NCBI RefSeq assembly: GCF_030247185.1
Contig: NC_080572.1
Location: forward strand, 174,226,975-174,290,974
Direction: 5' to 3'
Origin: Malaya genurostris
Taxonomy: Eukaryota; Arthropoda; Insecta; Diptera; Culicidae
DNA length: 64,000 nucleotides
Shown here one piece after another: positions 36,100-49,647 of the stretch (position 1 is its first letter; every line of letters begins with the position of its first letter). Under the pieces are notes generated by a model. The model did no database searches. It saw nothing but the letters and a program-made list of their open reading frames with translations, and was not told where the DNA came from. Position numbers and translations under genes: made by a program.

Positions 36100-36385
36100 G
36101 TTTATTGGTATCCAATATTCAAACGAATGAACCGATTTTTACAAACTCAGATTCAAATGAAAGGTGTTGTAGTCCAATACAAAATTCCTGAATATTATTT
36201 AAACGATCACTTGAAGAGGGCAAAACAGAAAAATGTAACAAAAATTCTAAATCAACATCAAAACTGCTCCAATCGGTATTTATTACCAGTAGACGGCCAA
36301 ACAAAGCGATTCCGGTTATTCCTTCAAGAATCGAAGATAATTATTTTGAAGAATACCACAGTATTATATATGGTAGCATGATTGA
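36100..36385 (-). repeat. Dispersed repeat family, truncated inverted copy
   Basis: The block CACTTGAAGAGGGCAAAACAG...TTACCAGTAGACGGCCAAACAAAGCG...TTCTTCAAGAATCGAAGATAATTATTTTGAAGAATACCACAGTATTATATATGGTAGCATG is the reverse complement of 34480-34650. It lies directly next to the 120-bp tandem repeats. Confidence 0.65.
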
Positions 36386-36429
36386 TATTTCGTGAATTTA
36401 TTTGTTTTAAAGGTTTTTAAGGCATGTCG

Positions 36430-36880
36430 ATAAATCTGAGGATGTTATATTGGATTTCGAGACGACACCAAACATAGTTTTGCTGCATCTGTTTATTGAA
36501 TACTTTCCAAAAATACCCATATTGGAACCGGAAGTCGCCATCTTGAATTTTAGAACCACCTCAAACATCGTTTTCCGACATCTACTCATAAATTCCGTTC
36601 CGAAAATACCCATATTGCAAGGGTTTTCAAGGATTATCTATCAACCGGAAGTCGCCATTTTGGATTTCAGAACCACCTCAAATATCGTTTTCCGACATCT
36701 ACTCTTCAATTTCGTTCCGAAAATACTCATATTGCAAGGGTTTTCAGAAATATCAACCAACTGGAATTCGCCATCTTGGATTTCCAAAATACCTCAAACA
36801 ACTAACATTTCCGGAATCTACTCTTTAAACCCGTTCTAAAAATACCCATATTGTAGTAGTTTTCATGGAATATAAATGAG
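36430..36880 (+). repeat. ~120-bp tandem repeat, about 3.5 units
   Basis: The unit CCGGAAGTCGCCATYTTGRATTTYAGAACCACCTCAAA...CGTTTTCCGACATCTACTC...CCGAAAATACYCATATTGCAAGGGTTTTC repeats at about 36430, 36530, 36650 and 36768 with growing divergence. An open frame through three units (IVFRHLL...VPKIPIL) simply reflects the period being a multiple of three. Similar words at 36055-36100 suggest that the array once extended left. Confidence 0.7.
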
Positions 36881-38190
36881 TCGGAATCGATGTATGCCAA
36901 ATCCTCTTTTTACCAAGTAAAAAAGTTTACGTTATTTGGGATTTGATTCGTAAAAAGAGTTACTAAAAAGAGGTAACGTATAAAAAGTGTTCGTGAACGA
37001 AGGTTTGGGTGTATAATAAAAATTTCTCTTATCTGATTCTGATGCATTTTATTCAATTGTATTTTATTTGAATATAGAACTACTGGATCAATTGTACTTA
37101 ATGAAGTTGGAATAACTCATCAATAACGAAATAAGATATAATAACTAATTTAGATGCTAAACAGATATTGTACAATTTCTTGATTCTCGAGATGAAATAT
37201 CAAGAAAATATCAAGTATCGCTATGATAGCACAGAAACGTCTATACAAGATGGTAAAATTTGTTATTATTTTGATCTTTGTTTGCCATTTACAATAAGTG
37301 TTACAAATTGCAGAAAGAAATAATCGTGCCGTTTGTTTATCTCTCTGCATTCGTTGTGTGCTTTTAAAGTTAGAGTAAGTGAACCTCTTCTGGCGTAAAG
37401 ACGTAAATGTGAACCCCGAATCATGATTTAGTATACCTATAACAGGTGCAATTGTGATAAATGGTACACTAACACTTAACAGTGTACAAACTCATCAGCT
37501 CTGATAAGCACCCGTATTCTCGAGAAAAAAGTAATTCCTTTCGTTTACCAGTATCTGTGGTTGGTTGTATAAGTGCTAAAGTTTATCTATACCAAAAGCT
37601 TAAGAACACCCGAGTATAATGAGTCATCAGTTTATTAATGTTTTGTCAGTACATTGATGTTCTTAAGTCAAAACAAAAACCTAGCGACAGTACGAGTACA
37701 AAGTCGTATTCAGCGCGACAGTGTTTTCCGGTTGATTTTTGATTCGATTGAAAGTGACATTCTTGTTGAGGTAAGTGACCAATGCTTTGGTTTTTTCTAG
37801 TTTTATTATTAGTATCTTGAAGATCGCAAAGGCATTAGGGTACAGCTAGAGCTTTGTGAGCGAACTTACGTTTCACAATATCAAATCATGATTATGTTTT
37901 GAAATATCGATTCATGCTTGTGTTTTACAATATCAAATCATGGTTATGCTCGTTAAGATCCTCATTTTGCTTCTTGATTTTTATCCTCGCGGAACAATAC
38001 ACCTGCGCTCGAGAGAAAGGTAATGTGTCACAGTCACGATTGTTAAAATCTAGACCTATCTACTGCTTATTTCAATAGCGAATGCACTATATTTTAAGGA
38101 TATTCCATCTGGATACAGCCAATTTTGACGATGAATATGATTTTTCTTAGTTGTTTGTTTTTCTTTCTCCATAATAGCATAATGCTTCTA
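36881..38190. other. No recognisable gene; one MITE end
   Basis: Near 36988-37015 the sequence ...GAACGAAGGTTTGGGTGTATA resembles one terminus of the MITE at 54459-54663, but no partner end was found. Otherwise it is AT-rich and unassigned. Confidence 0.4.
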
Positions 38191-38540
38191 GATCCATGTA
38201 GTGTTTTGCCTTTCTCTATAGAGAGGTATTAGAATTGCTGGAAAAACCGACTTTCGAACGGAGCCTCGGAGACCCATAGTGTTATATACCATTCGACTCA
38301 GTTCGACGAGATCGGAAAATGTCTGTGTGTGTGTATGTGTGTGTGTGCACTTTTCGAAGATATTTGAACGCGCTCAATTTCCTCAGAGATGGCTGAACCG
38401 ATTTTAACAAACTTGGGCTCGTTTGAAAGCTACTGTCGGGCCGTTGATCAAGTTCGAAGATCAAATGGTTGTGACTTTTGGTTCCAGATATATGATGGTA
38501 TAAGTGACGTAACCGACAAAACACATTGATTTTTACCGCT

Positions 38541-39914
<1,374 letters not shown>

Positions 39915-40067
39915 GTGCCAAAAATTTAGGATCACCTCTATTTTCGTTCTAGTGCTCAAAAGTTTAAGCATCTCGCAAAAAGCCTTCATGCAAAATTTGA
40001 CCTAAATCGGACATGCGTAAGGGGTGCTGCCCGGTGGTAAAGGTTTGACAATTTTCGACCTTGAAAA

Positions 40068-40363
40068 AGCACCATAGGGGGGAGTACATGAAATTTCCAA
40101 AATCGAATTTTTTTTGATGCCGAAACTCTTAAAACTGCATGAAACATCGAAATTTAGTGTCATCTCAAAAAAAAATTTTTTTGAAAAAATCAACTTTCTG
40201 GGACTTTCATATTTTCATATTTTTTGTAAGTCCCAAAAAGTCGACTTTTTCAAAAAAATTTTTTTTCGAGATGACACTAAATCTCGACGTTTCATGCAAT
40301 TCTAAGCCTTTTGGCATCAAAAATTTTTTTTCGATTTCGAAAATTTCATGTACTCCCCCCTAT
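40068..40363. repeat. ~295-bp A/T-rich palindrome
   Basis: GGGGGGAGTACATGAAATTT at 40077 onward is matched by AAATTTCATGTACTCCCCCC at 40342-40361 in reverse complement. In between, matching blocks continue inward: AATCGAATTTTTTTTGATGCC, CTTAAAACTGCATGAAACATCG, TTTAGTGTCATCTC and GACTTTTTC. The centre is near 40215. It is a strong hairpin-forming foldback sitting in the dispersed repeat copy. Confidence 0.8.
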
Positions 40364-40420
40364 GGTGATTTTTCAAGATATATGAAAATTCCACTAAGTG
40401 GACTGAGAAGGCTTTTTTTA

Positions 40421-41785
40421 GATTAGCATCACTGTTCTCATACAAATAGGCAACGCAAATGTCAAGCACTAGTTTGGAAAAATGATGCTGACTGTGTGAC
40501 ATAAACACTGAAGCATGCTTTTGTGAACTACTCGAATCAATCTGAATCAATTGGTGTCAAAATTAGTATCCAAATTTATTTAATAAAAGTATGAAACATA
40601 TTTTCATGAGACTGTTATGAAAGAAGAGAAAGGCATTATCACATCACTAGGTGGATTAAGATGGGTTTTTGTTAATGCTTTTGAGAGCGCCTCGCACGCA
40701 GCCTGGAGGTGAGTTCGGTCATTATAGAAAGTGTCGAATCACTTTTTTTCAGATGTTGATATCAGTTCGACCAGTTCGTTAATAATCCAATAATAAATAG
40801 AACGTTGCTATCTTGAGTTTCGGTATAGAAAGCTACACGTGTATAACGTTCCTGGCAAAATAAGAAACTTTGCGACTCAACAAATTTAGATCTTACCAAC
40901 ATAAGTAGTTTTTACTAAAGCCTTTCGGTAGATAGCTCTATAGACTACTCATAAGTTTGCTGGATTGGTAATGTATGATTTCAAGCAGAGGAATTAATTT
41001 TGCTAAAACACGTTTCTTGACATGACTATAAAAAATCAAATTGATGCTGAAATCATGCATGTATATTTTAAATGTTTAATATTGAATGCACTCTATCTGA
41101 CTCCTGAGCTTGAATTTCTTCGAATTGAATGAATAATAGTAAGTTGAAGGAAATTTATTTAATTTAGCCTCGTGTGGATCTGGCATATAATCTTAAAAGG
41201 TATACTTTGTGGACTTTGTGTTTTGAGAAGTTACTACAAGCACCAGATTTTATTCATACGAGCCTATGTTTTTGATTTTGATGAAGATGCAGTGCATAGT
41301 GTAAGCTCAATATCAAATTCCATAGGAGAACAGCATGCGTTGTACGTTCTTTTATTCGTAGTTCTACGACCACATTCAAACATTTTTTATCACTGTGAAT
41401 CCTTCTTGATATATCTATATATCGTCTGAAGTCAAATATCGAATAAGTGCAACTAAGGTTGGTAAACCCGTTCAAGTATTTTTGAATGCAAAATCGAATA
41501 AAAACATTGAAAACAAAAACCGGACACGGATTTTTATATGCGAGAATCGTTTAAAAACTTTTTTTTTGCAAGAACCGGAAAAAAGACTTCAAATTCAACT
41601 TATCCTTCCAAAACAAATGTTTTTATCCGGTTTATTCATACAATGTTTTCTATCGACTGCCGATGTGGACGAGGCTTGGTTAGTTTGTTTGTTATGGACA
41701 TCATAATCTATTCCTGATTAAAATAACTTACTCTGTAACCGACGGAAAAAACTATCCGCCCTGAGAATTTGTACTTTACCTGATG
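40421..41785. other. No recognisable gene; one repeat terminus
   Basis: A family terminus (GAAAGGCATTATCACATCACTAGGTGGATTAAGATGG) lies at about 40630-40670. The rest, including short frames at 41172-41706, shows no domain or splice support. Confidence 0.4.
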
Positions 41786-41787
41786 TA

Positions 41788-42946
41788 TGTCACTTCTAAA
41801 TGGAAATATTTTTTTCATAAAAAAACGCTGTGAAACGCTCGCACTTTGGACTTGACATTCATTAAATTCTGCACAGTTACTTTTGTGACTTTCCTGGTGG
41901 CAGCTGTCCAGTTTTTTTTAACTCCTGCATGTTTTGGGACACTGTACCTTCCATCCGAAAGTGCCGCTTGACAATTGCCCAATACCTTTCAATTGGCCGA
42001 AGATCCAGGTAGTTCGGTGGGTTGATGCCCTTTTCCACGAATTGTACATTATTTTCTGACAACCACTGTAGAACGGAGTTGGCGTAGTGGGCTGAATCCA
42101 AATCCGCCCAGCAGAGAGGAGGAGCCTTATGCTTTCTGTACAGTGGCAGCATTTCCTTCTTCAAACATTCTTCCTCCTACACCTTGGCGTTAATTGTGCC
42201 CTTCGTGAAGAAAATCGACGACCGCAAACCACAGATACAAATTGCTTGCCAGACCAACACCTTCTGCCCAAACTTTTCCATCTCCACCGTGGTATCAGCG
42301 TCGTCCAGGTCCTGGTACACCGATTTCGTATAATATTGCGGTACGGGCAGCGCTCGAGAGTCTTCCTTGGCGTAGGTTTCGTCGTCGATCAGGATGCATC
42401 CGTCTTTATTCTGTAGAATCCGGTTATAAAGTTTTCGCGCTCTTGTTTTGGCCTGAACTTGTTGTACCAGGGACTTTTTCGGCACCTTCTGTTTCTTGTT
42501 CGTTTTCAGGGAGTTCCGAACTTTGATCCGTTGAATCATCCCGATGCTGGTGTTGAACTGCTTGGCCAAATCCAGCGTCGACGCCGATGGGTTTTTTCTG
42601 ATGTGTTCAACCACTCTAAGTCCCGGCCGAGCTGGCTGGGACCCGTTTTCCTACCGGATCGGGGCAAATCCTTCATGGAAAGGGTCTTACCGAACTTCTC
42701 GATAATATTTTTGACACTGGTGTGGTGCACTTTCACCCGTTTTGCAATTTCGTTGCACGTGACACCACTTTCTGAGCACCAAGTGTGTAGAATTTTCTTT
42801 CGCGTTTCCGGATCAATTCGACTCATCATTGAAACGATAAACCGTACAGAAACCAATCGATTGCGCAGTTGTTATTGACATGTAAACAAACATGTTACCG
42901 CAAAACACGCTGCAAAAAATTAAGCCATTTCAGAGTAATAACTGTT
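41788..42946 (-). mobile_element. DD37E (ITmD37E-type) transposon, copy 2
   Basis: A minus-strand transposase gene is bounded by degenerate inverted ends: CACTTCTAAATGG...TATTTTTTTCA near 41788-41815, and the reverse complement of ...TGCAAAAAATTAAGCCATTTCAGAGTAA near 42918-42946. The ends are too diverged to fix exactly. The transposase differs strongly from copy 1, so they belong to different DD37E lineages. Confidence 0.75.
41870..42823 (-). pseudogene. DD37E transposase, second lineage, broken
   Basis: The start is MSRIDPETRKKILHTWCSE (ATG near 42823). Helix-turn-helix modules follow (CNEIAKRVKVHHTSVKNII; TLDLAKQFNTSIGMIQRI). A frameshift near 42610 and a stop at about 42177 split the gene. 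The catalytic residues are D in LIDDETYAKED, D in CWADLDSAHY and E in RPIERYWAIVKRHF, with 37 residues between the last two, as in copy 1. The 3' end reads TGQLPPGKSQK then stop near 41877. Confidence 0.85.
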
Positions 42947-43732
42947 TGAATGTTGCTAACTACTTATCGATACACTCCTTAAGATAGATCCTGATCATGT
43001 CCATTAATACCAGTTCGTTCCTGTAACACTTGTGGTGATGCAGAGAATTCCTTGGACACTAGTAGCCACAAACGGCAAACTAACATTCTTCCCATCTTAC
43101 AGTGACCTGCCTGTGCGTTACCATAGCTTAGGTTGCGCATAGAGCATGATCTACTACTCTCAAGTATCAAGTATTTGGTTCAATATGAAATTCCAACTCA
43201 TTACCAATTAATCACGGGAATCTCACGAACTAGCTATTTTGTTAAACTTCGATATGAACTTTCGGAAACAGTAAACTAATCTTGTCAAACGCTGATCAGC
43301 TCGAAATGAATCCGAGATCGGAAATTCTTTAGCGACACTCTCATGTTAGTCCAAAGGTAGAGTTTACGGTTTATACTTCTCATCATACCCCGGATACTCT
43401 AAACGGGTTTCAAGACGTGGCTTTTCCAACTTTTCCAAAATTTTGAACGTGGTTGTCGGACAATAACCGTAGTAGTTGTCTAAGAACCTCTTGAATGCTT
43501 TCGATCGCAATAAGTTTCTCATCATATTTCGCGACTTAGTCTTTCCGGCACTACCTAGGAATCCACCTCACAGTTAGACGATGATAATAGTAATTATGAA
43601 AAAAAAACATTTATCGAAATTTAAACATTTGTTACTTGCAATCGTTACACCATGCAGAATTGAGAGTGAGATATCCTCTTCGTGAGAAATTATTATTGAC
43701 TATTTGGAATGACAACTTGACGAGCACCAAGT

Positions 43733-43990
43733 TTATTAGACGGACGGCTCTCTGTTGGTGCACGTGTTGGTATCTACTATCGTGAATATCGAGACTAGAC
43801 CAGTCTCATTCACTTTCATTTTGGTTCCGACAGTCATCGAAGACCTAAGCATTTCAAATACTGTTTTCTTCTTATGTGTCCCTGGTCATTACAGGAAATG
43901 CACGGGCTGATGAGTTTGCTGGAGTGTGTGAAACGAAAAATTTAGAAGATATAGCACAAGATTCGTTTGTAAAAAAATAAAATGCGTGTC
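43733..43990 (+). pseudogene. RNase H-domain remnant of a retrotransposon
   Basis: The plus strand reads TDGSLL at 43740-43757 and later VPGHYR...ARADEFAGVCETKNLEDIAQDSF at about 43885-43960, in shifted frames. These match the first catalytic (DGS) and the distal (PGH...ADE) blocks of RNase H in non-LTR elements. It ends about 170 bp upstream of the SecA-like gene's first coding exon. It is heavily decayed. Confidence 0.5.
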
Positions 43991-44144
43991 TTATTCGCAT
44001 ATATTGCGAAAAGTCACAGAAACCATTTTTACACTTTTTACTACTGTGAATCATAGGTAATTAATACTGTGTAAAATTGTTATTTTTTGATTTAAAATGG
44101 TTTCCAGACTGAAGATGACCCTTCTAATAAAGTTATTTCGTTTC

Positions 44145-47100
44145 AGATCATACTGACAATGGAATCACAGATTGAATTTCAACCAGTGCAGTCAACTAAT
44201 AACGCTGCCGAAAGTGATTGCGATCGGATATCGGATGGCGAATCAACTGAAATCATCAACGAGCTGGAAGACGTTTTAACGAATCATTCGGTGACAGCCG
44301 GCGAGGCCGCTCTTGTGTGGAACGGCTGCGGTTGTAATGCAGAAAACGCCGTGAAGGAATCTTCAGCAGTCGGAACTGCCGAACCGGGATTTATCATGTC
44401 CACCGAAATTAGTGATAATGTTACTGAGAGTTTTGTGATAGCCACACAGCAGAATGAGAGTGTCAATCAGGAGCACGAAAGGATAGAGTGTTCAGAAAAA
44501 AATGTACAGATCAATGGCGTAACCGGTGATCACGGAATTAATTCTAATAAATCCGATGGTTCACAGCTTGGAGAAGAATTCAAGGAACAGTCGTTTCAGA
44601 AAAGTGAACAGAAAAAGTGCGAAACCAGTGAAATGGAAGGTAACGTTCTCAATTCGAATGAATCCGATAATGTTGTTGAAGAAATAGTGGATATGCACGG
44701 TGTTAAAAAGAAACAGCTTGAAGAAGAGTTCAAGATCGACTCTGCGGGAGTTTGTGAGCGGTATGGAGCGAAAAAATCAGAATCAGATCAATCTGAATTG
44801 GATGAAATCAATCGTTGTTCGACAGGATACGAAATCGAAGAAGATCCAATAGCGATTGAACCCTACGGTGAAAAAGCTTTCAATAGTTTGATTAATAGTT
44901 TTATGGCATCGTGTTGTGCATCCACCATGAATGTCGCTCAAAATCCGATTGTTTCGCACAACTTGCGCAACGATAGTTGCATGCCTTACGACACCAAGAG
45001 GACCTCCGAACAGGAAAAGGAAATTGTAATGACATTGAACTTGGTAGGCAAATTTTCTTTCGGAGATGAACTAATCAAAATCAAACCTCCTACATCCATG
45101 ACACAATTTGACCAGCTTGCATATTCCGCTAGGATCAAGTACGGCAATATAATGATCAAACTATGCAACGAAGGCAGTTTGCTGTTGGTGGATGATAATT
45201 TTGTGGCAAAAGTAAGGTTAGTCACTCCAAGACTACTCAGGGAAACGACCAACTTCAGCCAGGCGAAAGAGGTTTTACTACAACAGGTTCGGATTGAGAA
45301 AGTGCTGCAGGATGATTTGCCGATTAGAAGTCATCGACCTGCATTTCTCACTGCTATCCAAGATGCTTTGAAATTATCCGCAACTGACGATCAATTCGTC
45401 ATTAATTGCATCCAGTTAACCTTCATTTTGACAGTAACTCAAACTCGTGAAACTTTGTACAATGAAATTATCAAAAATTCACTGATATCTTGAGGCAATC
45501 TGCTTCTGCTTTAAACATAGCTGAAAACCGCGTTCTTGTTAGGAATCAATTACTGTCCCGTTTCGGTTTCTTATCACCGAATGAATCCGATAAGAACCTA
45601 TTCGAGGTTATCAAACGGACATTGAAATCATCTCTCGCGGAATACAAAAAATGTCTTCTGGAAAAAGTACCAAAATACTTGCAGGGTCAAATTGAAAGCA
45701 TTAGCCTACTTAAAACCTTATTTGTTCGGATAAATGATGTAAAATTATTCACGGATTTATATGGTTCTCTAAGCGAGGAAGTCTTCCAGAAACCGCTAGC
45801 TGATCTTACCGCGCGATGGATCGCCAATATCAAGTCGATGAACGTCAAGAATATGAAAAATACAGTGGTTCAAACAAATCCAATTTATTACTTCCTGTGC
45901 AAAAGTTTGAATGAGCTAATTATTGAGATTAATGACAGAACCGATCATAAACCAACAGATCTGCTGACTAGCAACAGCTCCGGATGGCATCCAATCAAGA
46001 AGATCAACTGGAAGTCGGAGAATTCCTCGACAAAGTGCTTTGAACGGGAATATCATTTCATGTTCATATTGCTGAAACATTTTAATCTGTGTCCCAGTGG
46101 CAGTCGCCAACGGTTTGAGTATGAAATGAAGCTGTTGAATGGATATTCACACAAAGCCATGTGGACAAAGCTGGTAATTCATAAACCTTCAGAGAATTTT
46201 CTTCAAATTTCTGATGAATTCTACGTTTGGTACTGCTTGCTAGATGATGTGTTGGCTTATGCACTTCCACAAAAATGTAAATTGGAAAATTTCGAAAATG
46301 TTTTCCAAAGTTACCTAGACTTCATGTGGGTAACGATCAATTGGAAAGTTTGCGGGTTATCACTCACAACACGGCTCGATTCATTGTTCAAACGGTACCA
46401 TATGTGACGGTGGAGGACAGTTCTGTTATCGATCAACAGATCCTACAGAAACAGTTGAATATTATCAACTCAAATATCACCGTTCCGACACCTTCATCGA
46501 ACAAGTTCCGCGATCTGATTGATGTATTCAATATCTACTGGAAAAACAGAGAAGATATCATTTCTGTTATTACTTTCAAAATAAATCTACCGCAAATGAT
46601 GACTCTTAAGGATCGTTTGGTGGAGATTGTATTGGAGGCGTTAGAGAAAAGCGTTCCTTCAGAGGAAATGGTCGCGTTCTTTCGAGCGTACAATGATTTG
46701 TTGGGTGATCTGAACGATGTTCCGTTCGATTGGTATGTGAAAACGATTTCCGATGAAGAGCAGCTGAAATTGTTGATCGAATTCAGCGTGATTGTATTCG
46801 ATGAGAAATGGATAGATATGGTGAATATGACCTATAGAGTTATCAACCCGGAGAAATTTACCCAATTAGTTTCCATCCTATTTGAAGGTTTCCCTAAACC
46901 GAAGCACTACGTAATTGAGGTTCTACTGGCTTTACTCTCAAACATAAAACAGCAACTCAGCAAAACACGTTGGGAATCCGGCGAAACGCTATCGGAAATA
47001 GATCAAATCTGTTCAACGAACGAATTAATTTTCGCTGTTCGGAGCTCATTCCTGTATTTGCTGGAACTACCGGATTATGATTCTTTCGAACTATTCTACG

Positions 47101-47873
47101 AAGAACGAACAAAGCCGTTCGCCAGTGCTATGGCCAGAAGCAGATCTCGTCAGGATTTCACTACTAGAATCTCTCTGATTAAGGAGTGTTTCTGGCACGT
47201 TCGGAAACAGAATGAAATGGACGTGGAACAGGCACTAGAGCTGTTCCACAAGTTGAACACCGGAGTCAACGATGAACTGCTTCGAAACGCATATCTACAG
47301 TACACTGCTAGCTTGAACCGGTTTATGCAACCTTCACCTGAAGGTAAGTAGGAAATTCATTTTTAAGAACTTATTTATAATTAGTTGAAGCTAAAAGTTT
47401 GACAGTAGCTTCAAGAATAATTGGATTATTTACATACTAATCCAAGCATGCGTAGAATGAAAACCGTATATGTAAAAACGAAAAACATTCCATTTCGGCA
47501 ATGGCATGCTTGGATCACGAGTAAAAAGTTCTATCCTAGGTAAAAAGAATTTTTTTTCAGATATGTTTCCTTTTTCAGAAAATTCACCAAACCCAACCAG
47601 GATAGCAAAACAGATTTTGAAACTTGTTCCCGTTACATCATTTGAAAGTTTGACATCGGATTACAAGCAAAGAAAACTGCCAGAAATTCTTGCGGGATTG
47701 GCAGCCGTGTGGTCCACCATGGTCTCGAAGGATGTCTCCAGCACGAGAAATTACCTTGCCCCACACTGCGTTCAGATCCTGTGCATTCTGAGACTGATGA
47801 GCGTAGATCGAACGGAGGACGGAGTAGCTAAACATCTGGCAGAGGTTTTGACGGGACAAGGAAAGTCTCTTGT
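44145..47873 (+). pseudogene. SecA-like translocase motor gene, 5' part (to Walker A)
   Basis: The ATG at 44159 follows a likely splice acceptor (TTTCGTTTCAG at about 44135-44145), so a 5' leader exon probably lies upstream. Residues 1-270 are acidic, low in structure and unrecognised; a longer folded region follows. Frame changes near 45485 and 46320 break the frame without other stops. An intron 47344-47578 (GTAAGT...TTTTTCAG) joins cleanly. The last exon carries the SecA-type nucleotide-binding start (APHCVQILCILRL, then LTGQGKSLV as Walker A). SecA is the bacterial ATPase that pushes preproteins through SecYEG; what a nuclear insect copy does is unknown. A non-LTR element interrupts the gene two codons after the Walker A serine. 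Confidence 0.75.
47344..47578 (+). other. Intron in the SecA-like gene
   Basis: The donor GTAAGTAGG at 47344 and the acceptor ...CCTTTTTCAG ending at 47578 restore the frame exactly (GAA codon split G|AA, then NSPNPTRIAKQ). An alternative acceptor AG at 47559-47560 would put the next exon in another frame. The presence of a spliceosomal intron shows that the gene is nuclear and not bacterial contamination. Confidence 0.8.
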
Positions 47874-47955
47874 TTATTTGTTTATTTGTTTCTTATGATT
47901 CATCTGACATAGTTTGTCTTAATGAATAAAAATTAATGAACTAAGTACACTAAAT

Positions 47956-49647
47956 TTAATTTTCACGATACACAATATGAAAAAGGTCAAGTAGACGTTG
48001 ATGAAACACACGGGACGACACATTAAAATCGAAATACTGGAAAAACTCGTTGAATCTCGTACAGACAGAGCGAAAAGGTTCGTGCTGTCCATAAACCGTA
48101 TTCCTTGATTCCAGGAGCAGAAAGTTGCGTTGACGAAGTGATCTTTCCGGTGCGTAGAGATTTAACCGCATTAGCAAAGTTGGGCAGTCAATATCCCCCA
48201 AAAGCAGTTTAGCAGCAAATGTAGCTTGAGCAATGATTCGTCGTGTTTCCAATGGCTCAAGATTCAATAGACGACATCGATCGGTATAGGGCGGTAAATT
48301 CATGGGGTCACGCCACGGTAGCAGTCGCAGAGCGTATCGCACAAATTTTCGTTGAACAGCTTCAATCCTAGTTTTCCAGAGAGCATGGTAAGGACACCAC
48401 ACCACAGCGTTTGACTCGATTATAGAGCGTACAAGTGAGCAATACAAAGATCTCAAACACAACGGATCCCGAAACTCTGAGGCAATCTTCATGATGAAAC
48501 CGAGTTGACGATTGGCTTTGGCTAAAATTTCGTCATAATGAAGTCTAAAAGTCATTTTTTGATCCAGAATGACACCAAGATCCTTTATATTCTCCACTCG
48601 TGTCATAGATCTTCCCGCAATGAAATAATCGAATATGACTGGATCAGTTTTACGATGGAAGGAGATGATACAGCATTTCTCGATACTTAAACATAAATAG
48701 TTCTTTGAGCACCATTCAACGTACGTTTGAATCATTTCCTGTAACTCAATGCAATCCAGGAGACATTTGACAACTTTAAAGATTTTTGTGTCATCGGCAT
48801 AGGAGAGTCTGCATTCCGGTGGTAATAGTAGCAGAAAATCGTTCATGAAAATCGAAAACAGCAGCGGTCCAAGATTACTGCCTTGCGGAACTCCGGACAG
48901 GTTTGAGAAAACTTCTGAAGTCGAGGAGCCAACTTTTACACTGACATAACGGTTTGTTAGGTAGGATCTGAACCATTTCACGCTCATCGATGAGATTCCC
49001 AGTCGTTGCAATTTTGATAGAAGAATTCCATGATCCACTCGGTCAAATGCTGCTTTGAGATCCATATATGCTGCGTCGATTTGCCATCCGCCTTCCATAC
49101 TCTGCACACATTTCGAAGTGAACAACATGAGATTAGATGACACCGAACGTTTCGGATAGAACCCATGCTGCTCGTTATCTATGTAGTTCCTACAGCTGGC
49201 AAAGAGGGAATCGTTCACAATAATTTCGAACAGCTTTGAGCAAGCACACAAAGACGTTATTCCTCGATAATTGGAGACATTGCGTTTATCACCTTTTTTG
49301 TGAACAGGAAACAGATAGGAGAACTTCCATCGAGAAGGAAACTCACATTGTAGAGTTGAAAGGTTAAACAGTCTTGCTAGTGGATAACTGAGAGCGCCTG
49401 CACAACGCTTCAGCACAGATGAGGGAATACCGTCGGGTCCAGCAGCGAACGACAACTTCAATTTGTTCAATGCGACTCTAACCATTTCTTCGGTTACAAG
49501 CGGAATATTGAAATTGAAAATATCACGAGGCACATCTGTGACTGCTTCGTCTATTTGCATCAGTGTAGCAGAACTTTCGTTGAATGTTTGTTTAAAAATG
49601 ACGGGCAAATAAATCGCACTTTTCCTTTTCGTTGCGGGCCGTTTCAT
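47956..49647 (-). pseudogene. Reverse transcriptase of the inserted non-LTR element
   Basis: A 563-codon minus-strand frame covers all reverse-transcriptase blocks. In order these are the KLSFAAGPDGIPSSVLK entry block, FPVHKKGDKRNVSNYRGI, AYMDLKAAFDRVDH (first catalytic Asp), GVPQGSNLGPLLFSIFMNDF, the SYADDTKIF active site, and the thumb and C-terminal region (RRIIAQATFAAKLLLGD...SLRQRNFLLLESRNTVYGQHEP). All catalytic residues look intact. It joins the upstream endonuclease-linker frame (50325-49592) by one frameshift near 49600. There is no RNase H. Its C-terminus closely resembles the truncated copy at 23450-24430. Confidence 0.9.

Noticed and set aside
36430..36880. CRISPR-like array
   Set aside because: Units are about 120 bp tandem copies without short repeats and unique spacers, and the sequence is eukaryotic.
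41172..41706. Two short plus-strand frames
   Set aside because: Tyr/Phe/Leu-rich composition matches AT-rich noise; no motifs.
49592..49647. Programmed frameshift in the non-LTR element
   Set aside because: Related jockey/CR1-type elements carry endonuclease and reverse transcriptase in one frame, so a single random indel is the simpler explanation.
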